A DNA stretch of 9,307 nucleotides, taken from NCBI GenBank assembly GCA_903933995.1, contig CAIZMD010000625.1:1-9307 (forward strand), in the 5' to 3' direction. The notes under the pieces were generated by a model, which was not told where the DNA came from, did no database searches, and worked only from the letters and a program-made list of their open reading frames with translations. Source of the DNA: an uncultured Bacteroidota bacterium (GTDB taxonomy: Bacteria > Bacteroidota > Bacteroidia > Chitinophagales > Chitinophagaceae). Below, in pieces: positions 4,787-9,307 of the stretch. Position numbers and translations under genes: made by a program. Within the stretch, counting starts at the first letter, position 1; the number at the start of each line of letters is the position of its first letter.

Positions 4787-5302
4787 TTGTTTCACTGGAA
4801 TGACATACACAATTGTGAAGACAGAGCAGAAGCCATTGCTATCTTGTTAAACCATTGGCAGATTCCTCATTTTAAGGCATGGGTATTTAGCGGATACTTT
4901 CTCAATAGAAATATGGGAAGTTTAAAAAACAAATGGAATTACCATGTAGCAATTATGTTACCTACTCTGGTAGGAACAGAATTATCAGCCATGGTACTAG
5001 ATCCTACCCATTCAGAAAAACTGATGAGTGTTGAGCACTGGGCCAATGAAGTAACTTTAGATGCCCAAAGTCACCACTTAGTAAAACAGGGACATATCTA
5101 TATTTTTCCCGTTGGACCAATTAGAAATGAAAACTGGCATCATCGCAACCGCCAAAATTATAAATGGACCATGCAGGGTTTGGCAGGAATTAATGGTGTG
5201 AGTACAAAGGGAAAAGCAGCGGTAACTTTTAATAAATTTAAAATTGCCAGAACCATCAAAGCATTTCAAGTACTCCAAAGAAACAATCCATTTTCATTCT
5301 AA
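4787..5302 (+). CDS. Protein-glutaminase-like (glutamine deamidase, Cys-His-Asp) protein, apparently cytosolic
   Basis: Counting from TTG 4787 gives 171 aa; the real protein is probably ~208 aa (see the extension at 4673). Catalytic-triad candidates are C10 (HNCEDRAEAI), H53 (WNYHVAIML) and D72 (MVLDPTHSEKL), followed by a conserved-looking W85 (VEHWANEV). From memory, Chryseobacterium protein-glutaminase has 'DGCYARA', 'WSYHVAI' and 'DPS', with Cys-His and His-Asp distances of about 41 and 20; here they are 43 and 19. That enzyme deamidates Gln side chains in proteins and has a transglutaminase-like core. Unlike it, this protein has no signal peptide or pro-region, so it would act in the cytosol. 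A related amidohydrolase or non-enzymatic role is possible. It follows the acyl-ACP desaturase directly, probably on one mRNA, and its stop codon overlaps the convergent SDR stop by 4 nt (5299-5302). Confidence 0.7.
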   Translation: MFHWNDIHNCEDRAEAIAILLNHWQIPHFKAWVFSGYFLNRNMGSLKNKWNYHVAIMLPTLVGTELSAMVLDPTHSEKLMSVEHWANEVTLDAQSHHLVKQGHIYIFPVGPIRNENWHHRNRQNYKWTMQGLAGINGVSTKGKAAVTFNKFKIARTIKAFQVLQRNNPFSF

Positions 5303-6066
5303 CCTTGTTTAGGCTTATTCCAAAGCTGATAGGGATACATGAGCCATTGATTGAAAAGCTGCAAAGAAATCATACACCTAAACAAAAAGGAAGGATATAC
5401 GGAAGTCTTTTTCTGCCTTACAGCTTTTAAAATTGATTGGGCAACTTTTATAGGTGATTGACTAGGCCATGGAATATTGGCTTGATCTTGTCCAGTAAAA
5501 AATTCCGTTCTTGTGGCAATGGGATATACCAACATCAAATGACAGCCCGGGTTTTGTTCAAATCTAAAACACTCAGCAAATCGGTCTAGTGCTGATTTGG
5601 TGGCAGCATACATGGCATAATGGGGCATACCAGTTTTGGCCATGGCCGATGCTGTAATCACGTAACTAAACTGACGGCCATTTGCTAATTGTAACATTTG
5701 GTAAAGCCCCTCAAGTGGCGCCACAAGATTAACCATGATCTGAGACTGTCTTAATGCAAAATTCTGAGACCCAAAACTTCCATATAAAGCAAAACCTGCA
5801 TTGGCAAAAAACAGGTCAATGCTGCCTAGTTTTTCTAATGCCAAGGGGACCATTGATTGTATTTGATCTGGATTGGCTAAATCTAAAACTAGGATTTGAA
5901 CTTGCATCATGGATGAGTCCAATTTCTTTGCTAAATGTATTAACCCATTTTCATTAGTATCAATAGCCAATACTTGGCATTGATATTGAGCTAATTCCAT
6001 CACAAGTGCTTGGCCAATGCCTGATGCTGCTCCGGTGATTACAATATTTTTATTATTGAATGACAT
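5299..6066 (-). CDS. Short-chain dehydrogenase/reductase (SDR family)
   Basis: This 255-aa classical SDR has an N-terminal Rossmann fold. Cofactor motif T11-G-A-A-S-G16-I-G18 binds NAD(P); D36 at the end of beta-2 (VLAIDTN) favours NAD(H). D62-L (LVLDLA), N89-A-G91, N113, S140 (VITASAMA), Y153 and K157 (YAATK) complete the Asn-Ser-Tyr-Lys catalytic set, with Y and S 13 residues apart as usual. The motif after the last core strand is Y-P-I-A-T-R-T instead of the common PG form. The C-terminal ~25 residues are hydrophobic and aromatic (LFRCMISLQLFNQWLMY), possibly a membrane-associating or substrate-lid helix. ATG 6066 shares one base with the upstream gene's TAA (TAATG), so translation is probably coupled. 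Substrate is unknown; partnership with an acetoacetate-decarboxylase-like protein suggests a keto or hydroxy compound. Confidence 0.92.
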   Translation of the reverse strand: MSFNNKNIVITGAASGIGQALVMELAQYQCQVLAIDTNENGLIHLAKKLDSSMMQVQILVLDLANPDQIQSMVPLALEKLGSIDLFFANAGFALYGSFGSQNFALRQSQIMVNLVAPLEGLYQMLQLANGRQFSYVITASAMAKTGMPHYAMYAATKSALDRFAECFRFEQNPGCHLMLVYPIATRTEFFTGQDQANIPWPSQSPIKVAQSILKAVRQKKTSVYPSFLFRCMISLQLFNQWLMYPYQLWNKPKQG

Positions 6067-6728
6067 TATAAAAAAACGGGGTTGGGAAAAGCCAATGAAA
6101 AATTGGGGATATGCAAACAGGCCAATCTTGTTTGAGTGTCAATACTAGGAAAAAACCCCTGCCCTGTTGTCAATTCTAGTGGTTTGGAAAAAAAAGCCTT
6201 CCCACTCCCCCTTGGATGGGTGATATATTCTTTGCCATTCAGGGGCTGAATAAATTGAAAAGGAAAAAGGGCTGTACTTAATGGGAAGCCCAATGCTTTG
6301 TCCTTAAATTGGCCATTAAAAACCAATTCTCCATTGAGTTTTACCTTTGCAGATGTAATTCCTTGATTCAATTTTTCAAATTCAAATTCTGCCAACTCTT
6401 TTGGAATCCCCCAATTGGTTCTCCCATTCATCACCGAGTCTAAAGAGCTCACATAGATCTTAGAAATATGCCAGTAGTATTTTCCCTTATAATGAAACAT
6501 ACCCGGTATAAACAATAACTCTCCATATGGCCCTACGGGCGATGACTGATAATTGACCAACATCACCAATCCAACATTCAAACATAGACTAGATTTAAGC
6601 CCTTCTGTTATATAACCTTCTTTCTTTAAGAACTCATTGCTAAAGCGATATAGCATTAAATACCCCTCCCCTTTCAATTGCCAAGGCGCAGGACTAATTT
6701 GATATGGAATACCAGGTTCAAAATGCAT
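6066..6728 (-). CDS. Acetoacetate decarboxylase-like (ADC superfamily) protein
   Basis: This 220-aa protein has no signal peptide. The central region matches the ADC fold: V-G-P-Y-G-E70 (substrate-pocket Glu region), L-F-I-P-G, H-I-S-K-I-Y-V-S-S, and the signature G102-R103-T-N-W-G-I-P-K110-E-L-A. In clostridial acetoacetate decarboxylase a 'GR..xGFPKK' segment carries the Schiff-base Lys followed by a second Lys that lowers its pKa (recalled). Here K110 is in place, but the following residue is E111. The protein may therefore be a distant member with another reaction, such as a decarboxylase, aldolase-dehydratase or hydratase on a keto acid, instead of a true acetoacetate decarboxylase. It is the first gene of a two-gene operon with the SDR. 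It reads divergently from the GNAT gene, and a TTGATA-17-TATAAA promoter-like pair lies upstream. Confidence 0.78.
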   Translation of the reverse strand: MHFEPGIPYQISPAPWQLKGEGYLMLYRFSNEFLKKEGYITEGLKSSLCLNVGLVMLVNYQSSPVGPYGELLFIPGMFHYKGKYYWHISKIYVSSLDSVMNGRTNWGIPKELAEFEFEKLNQGITSAKVKLNGELVFNGQFKDKALGFPLSTALFPFQFIQPLNGKEYITHPRGSGKAFFSKPLELTTGQGFFPSIDTQTRLACLHIPNFSLAFPNPVFL

Positions 6729-6756
6729 CTATTGCAATGTAATACTTTGTACTGAT

Positions 6757-6785
6757 TTTATATTTGGGGGCAGTTGCTTTATCAA
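6757..6785 (-). promoter_or_regulatory. Promoter-like TTGATA-n17-TATAAA for the ADC-like/SDR operon
   Basis: On the minus strand, TTGATA (6785-6780) and TATAAA (6762-6757) are exactly 17 nt apart, about 29 nt before the start codon at 6728. The spacing is ideal for a sigma-70 promoter of the proteobacterial kind. Bacteroidota sigma factors prefer TTTG and TAnnTTTG, so strength in the host is uncertain. It overlaps the plus-strand -7 element at 6759-6766, so the two promoters may compete. Confidence 0.4.
6759..6766 (+). promoter_or_regulatory. Promoter -7 element TATATTTG for the GNAT gene
   Basis: An exact TAnnTTTG match, 48 nt before ATG 6815. A TTG at 6732-6734 is 24 nt upstream, slightly longer than usual spacing for the -33 element. 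The element contains the in-frame TTG at 6764, so translation from that codon is unlikely. Confidence 0.45.
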
Positions 6786-6814
6786 AAATCTTGCAAGTAC
6801 TTATCTTTACCAAC

Positions 6815-7336
6815 ATGAATGAATCGCTCAACATTGCTAATGCTACTGTAACAGATATTCCAGAATTAGTTTTGCTGGTTAATAGTGCCTATAGAGGGGA
6901 TAGTTCAAAAAAAGGCTGGACTACAGAAGCGGATCTTTTAGATGGGGTTAGAGTAACCGCTGAAACTTTATTGGAACAAATGAATACCCCTGGCCAACAT
7001 TTTTTAAAAGCCATAGACCAAACTGGAGCCATCGTTGGCTGTGTTTCACTTCTAGAAAAATCAAATAAAATCTATCTTGGCATGCTCACCGTAGAACCCA
7101 ATATTCAAGGAGGAGGCATTGGCAAATTATTAATAGAAGCATCTGAGACTTTTACCCAATCACTTGGTATCAAAGTTATTGAAATGACAGTGATTAGCGT
7201 TAGGTCTGAATTAATTGCCTATTACGAACGCAGGGGCTATCGCCTTACAGGCGAAAAAAGGCCTTTCCCCAATGACCCAAAATTTGGGATTCAAAAACAG
7301 GCTTTGGAATTTATTGTAATGGAAAAAACACTATAA
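6815..7336 (+). CDS. GNAT family N-acetyltransferase
   Basis: This 173-aa cytosolic protein with a single GNAT domain transfers an acetyl group from acetyl-CoA to an amine. Motif A, which binds the CoA pyrophosphate, is at Q98-G-G-G101-I-G103-K-L-L (Q/R-x-x-G-x-G), preceded by the beta-4 strand IYLGMLTVEPN. Motif B is the Y-Y-E-R-R-G-Y segment (136-142) with the usual following strand. The N-terminal part (ATVTDIPELVLLVNSAYRG) is the normal alpha-1/alpha-2 start. ATG 6815 is chosen because the longer frame begins with TTG 6764 inside a promoter element and adds a non-homologous-looking 17 residues. The substrate (small molecule, peptide or protein N-terminus) cannot be told. It converges with the sugar isomerase gene with a 1-nt gap and no terminator. 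Confidence 0.9.
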   Translation: MNESLNIANATVTDIPELVLLVNSAYRGDSSKKGWTTEADLLDGVRVTAETLLEQMNTPGQHFLKAIDQTGAIVGCVSLLEKSNKIYLGMLTVEPNIQGGGIGKLLIEASETFTQSLGIKVIEMTVISVRSELIAYYERRGYRLTGEKRPFPNDPKFGIQKQALEFIVMEKTL

Positions 7337-7337
7337 G

Positions 7338-8255
7338 TTAATACCCCCATTTGCGCATAATCTCAAAATCAGCTTTCATGGATTGAAGCGGTGTTAATTG
7401 CTGATAAGATTCTTGTTCCACTACAAAATGAATAGTGCCTCCAGTTTTGCGTCCCTGGTCAATTACCTCTTTTACCCCTACTACACCTTTGCCCAAAACA
7501 GTACTTTCGTAACCATCTTCCATTTCGCCTTTTGTAGCTGTTTTTATTTCATCCTTCACGTGCATCAATTCAAAACGTCCTGGATATTGTTTTACTATTT
7601 CCAGAGCCCTACCACCAGCTCCATACATATTCCCAATATCTAATTGCTGAGCAACCAAAGATGGGTCTGTATGCTTAACCATGATATCAAAGACTTTTTG
7701 GTTATTCAATTTGGTACTGAACTCAAAATTGTGGTTATGATATCCAAATTTCATCCCAGACCTCTTGCACAATTCTCCTGATTTATTAAACACGTCCATA
7801 TAAGCCAATAGGCCATCATAGGTTTTCCTGAGTTCCTCATCCAACCAAGGACTAATCACATATTGCTGACCAACAATGGCTGCGTCTTCTACGGTGTATT
7901 TCCAAGAAGCGGTAAAATCTTTTTTAGATGGATCCCAATGCGTTCTTTCCATGACCGTATGACCACTGGGCATTTTTAATCCCATATCATCCAATATTTT
8001 TTTAAACTCTTTTGCTGTATAACCATAGAATTTTCTATTGATATAATTGGCGTGCTCAACATTTTTGTAACCCATTGCAGCCAATTGCTTGAGCGTTCCC
8101 AAGGGGTCTTTTTTCATGTCTTCTCTAACAGAATAGAGCTGCACACCTAAAACAGAATTGGATGCAAAATTGGCCAATAACTGATGTGGCAAGGCAGCTG
8201 CACCAGCTAATAGCATTCCAGATTGGGTTAGAAATTTTCTTCTTGAAGCAAGCAT
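7338..8255 (-). CDS. Sugar phosphate isomerase/epimerase-like TIM-barrel protein with Tat signal
   Basis: This 305-aa protein belongs to the xylose-isomerase-like TIM barrel superfamily (AP endonuclease family 2). The N-terminus carries a twin-arginine signal: S4-R-R-K-F-L-T, a hydrophobic stretch (MLLAGAAALPHQLLA) and a probable cleavage site near residues 28-32, so it is likely folded with its metal before export. Barrel signatures: G37-V-Q-L-Y-S-V-R (beta-1), N-V-E67-H (beta-2), Y172-H-N-H175-N-F-E-F (metal-binding His), Q204-L-D206-I-G-N, M231-H-V-K-D and V279-E280-Q-E (final metal Glu). Such secreted 'sugar phosphate isomerases' are common in Bacteroidota and frequently act on modified or keto-sugars together with Gfo/Idh/MocA oxidoreductases; one of those ends at 319, although not in the same operon. 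The exact substrate is unknown. Confidence 0.92.
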   Translation of the reverse strand: MLASRRKFLTQSGMLLAGAAALPHQLLANFASNSVLGVQLYSVREDMKKDPLGTLKQLAAMGYKNVEHANYINRKFYGYTAKEFKKILDDMGLKMPSGHTVMERTHWDPSKKDFTASWKYTVEDAAIVGQQYVISPWLDEELRKTYDGLLAYMDVFNKSGELCKRSGMKFGYHNHNFEFSTKLNNQKVFDIMVKHTDPSLVAQQLDIGNMYGAGGRALEIVKQYPGRFELMHVKDEIKTATKGEMEDGYESTVLGKGVVGVKEVIDQGRKTGGTIHFVVEQESYQQLTPLQSMKADFEIMRKWGY

Positions 8256-8292
8256 ATCAAAGTTTTTACTATGTTAAGAGATAATCCTTCTG

Positions 8293-8305
8293 ATTGTAGT
8301 ACAAT
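8293..8305. promoter_or_regulatory. Palindrome ATTGTA-G-TACAAT in the divergent spacer
   Basis: A perfect 13-nt palindrome with a central G, 38 bp upstream of the isomerase start codon and ~86 bp before the -7 element of the outer-membrane gene. Its position between two divergent genes suits an operator, but the arms are only 6 bp. The rest of the 148-bp spacer (8256-8403) shows no gene. Confidence 0.3.
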
Positions 8306-8390
8306 TTAAGGAATCTTTTTTAAGCCGAATCATTGGATTATTTCCAAATAAGCGTTTAAAGGCTTTTTATTCTGGCCAAGTACTTAGGTT

Positions 8391-8398
8391 TATATTTG
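8391..8398 (+). promoter_or_regulatory. Promoter -7 element TATATTTG just before the outer-membrane protein gene
   Basis: An exact TAnnTTTG match ending only 5 nt before ATG 8404. If used, transcription would begin at or within a few bases of the start codon, giving a leaderless or nearly leaderless mRNA. No good TTTG/TTG element is visible 17-23 nt upstream. Confidence 0.4.
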
Positions 8399-8403
8399 CT
8401 TAG

Positions 8404-9307
8404 ATGAGCTTTAGGAATACCATATATTCCCTACTATTTATAGTATTGAACCTTTGCCAATATCCTTTTCAGGTTTATGGTCAGGAAAAAGCTGTGTCAG
8501 ACACTTTTTTCCTTGCCAAGAAAAAAGGGATTCTCGGAAAAATTGGGAAAAGTATTTCCGTTAGTGGGGACATTCCCATAACTGCAGATTCAGGAGTACA
8601 AAAAAATGAAGAGAGTTATGCCATTTTCAAAGGCAAAACCATTCATAGCATTTTTATTCAAAAGCCTGGATTTAACGGAACAGTTAATGACACTTCAAAA
8701 CGCGTCAAAAACTTTTTCAATGATATAGGCAATCGCTTACACCCTAATACATCAGACAAAATCATCAAAAGAAATTTATTCTTTAAAGAAACGGATACAC
8801 TCTATCCTGCGTTGGTGGCCGATAATGAACGCTTTTTACGTGATATTAGCTACCTGCAAGATGCCAGAATATTGGTTAGACAAAATGATTTATTCAAAGA
8901 TCAGGTAGACGTGATTGTGGTTTGTAAAGACGTATTCCCAGTTGGTGGCAGTGCCGATCTAGGATCAGCCAAATTGCTGAATTTTGAAATCAATGACGAT
9001 AATTTAGTTGGAACTGGAGATAGAATTGCTATTGCTAATTTGATTGACTTAGATAGAAATCCGCATTATGGCTTTTCTGCTTTGTATTTAAAACGCAACC
9101 TCATGGGTAGTTTTATTGATCTTAGTTGGGGATTTAGCAATATGATTCCAGCATTTAATAGTGGCCGTAGAGAAGAAAATGTTTTATACTTTAAAGCTGA
9201 CCTACCCTTGGTAAGTCCCTATAGAAAATGGACTGGCTCTTTTGAAACTGCATTAAGATTTACGTCAAATAGATACATCAATGACAGTATTTACCAATCA
9301 GACTTCA
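8404..9307 (+). CDS. Omp85-like (POTRA plus beta-barrel) outer-membrane protein, 3' end outside window
   Basis: The frame is open from ATG 8404 to the end of the window (301 codons). Residues 1-27 are a signal peptide (MSFRNTIYSLLFIVLNLCQYP, cleavage near VYGQ). A variable segment is followed by a POTRA-like module: Y72-A-I-F-K-G-K-T-I-H-S-I-F-I (first strand), a helix with the R-L-H-P-N-T-S tract, R123-N-L-F-F-K-E-T-D, L137-V-A-D-N-E-R-F-L-R146-D-I-S-Y-L-Q-D-A-R (second helix and strand) and V168-D-V-I-V-V-C-K-D-V-F. This is the 'R.L.f.eGd ... ER.LR...yl.dA.i.V ... VdV.v..kD.f' pattern of BamA/TamA/FhaC-type proteins. From ~residue 190, strands with N-L-V-G-T-G-D-R begin the barrel. I cannot tell whether it is a BamA paralogue, a TamA-like factor or a two-partner secretion transporter. 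Confidence 0.75.
   Translation, partial: MSFRNTIYSLLFIVLNLCQYPFQVYGQEKAVSDTFFLAKKKGILGKIGKSISVSGDIPITADSGVQKNEESYAIFKGKTIHSIFIQKPGFNGTVNDTSKRVKNFFNDIGNRLHPNTSDKIIKRNLFFKETDTLYPALVADNERFLRDISYLQDARILVRQNDLFKDQVDVIVVCKDVFPVGGSADLGSAKLLNFEINDDNLVGTGDRIAIANLIDLDRNPHYGFSALYLKRNLMGSFIDLSWGFSNMIPAFNSGRREENVLYFKADLPLVSPYRKWTGSFETALRFTSNRYINDSIYQSDF

Noticed and set aside
6764..6814. TTG 6764 as start of the GNAT protein
   Set aside because: It lies inside the TATATTTG promoter element, and the added residues are not part of the GNAT fold; ATG 6815 fits.
1..9307. CRISPR array, tRNA/rRNA genes, toxin-antitoxin or defence island
   Set aside because: No regularly spaced repeats, no cloverleaf or rRNA-like sequence, and no defence-type domains were seen in any of the genes.

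Overview
The window looks like chromosomal DNA of a Bacteroidota bacterium, most plausibly a Chitinophagaceae-like relative; the lineage is inferred, not tested. The DNA is AT-rich, Shine-Dalgarno sequences are mostly absent, and several starts are preceded by the Bacteroidota -7 promoter element TAnnTTTG (2686, 6759, 8391). The proteins also fit: a Tat-exported sugar isomerase/epimerase-like protein, a Gfo/Idh/MocA oxidoreductase next to a Dabb protein, a short secreted S74-like 'tail fiber domain' protein and an Omp85/POTRA-type outer-membrane protein.

Layout. (1) 1-650, + strand: the 3' end of a Gfo/Idh/MocA oxidoreductase, then a small Dabb protein and a strong hairpin terminator. (2) 711-2099: a complete IS3-family insertion sequence of 1389 bp with imperfect terminal inverted repeats, orfA, orfB, an A-AAA-AAG slippery site with an adjoining hairpin, and a perfect 32-bp palindrome over the orfB stop codon. 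(3) 2079-2528, - strand: a secreted S74-like protein whose last six codons and stop lie inside the right repeat of the IS. (4) 2709-3539, + strand: a NodB-type polysaccharide deacetylase lipoprotein, followed by a terminator. (5) 3702-5302, + strand: a plant-type acyl-ACP desaturase, then a protein-glutaminase-like Cys/His/Asp protein with no recognisable start where its reading frame needs one. (6) 6728-5299, - strand: a two-gene operon of an acetoacetate-decarboxylase-like protein and an SDR, joined by a TAATG overlap. (7) 6815-7336, + strand: a GNAT acetyltransferase, divergent from that operon through overlapping promoter elements. (8) 8255-7338, - strand: a Tat-signal TIM-barrel sugar isomerase-like protein. 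(9) 8404-end, + strand: the 5' part of a POTRA/beta-barrel outer-membrane protein, possibly translated from a leaderless mRNA.

Apart from the IS this is mostly ordinary accessory and metabolic chromosome. Genes are packed tightly: SDR/glutaminase stops overlap by 4 nt, the GNAT and isomerase stops are 1 nt apart, and ADC-like/SDR overlap by 1 nt. Most worth a second look are the non-secreted glutaminase-fold protein coupled to the desaturase, with its hidden N-terminus, and the way the IS supplies a stop codon and a two-way terminator to its neighbours. I see no tRNA, rRNA, CRISPR array or obvious defence system.
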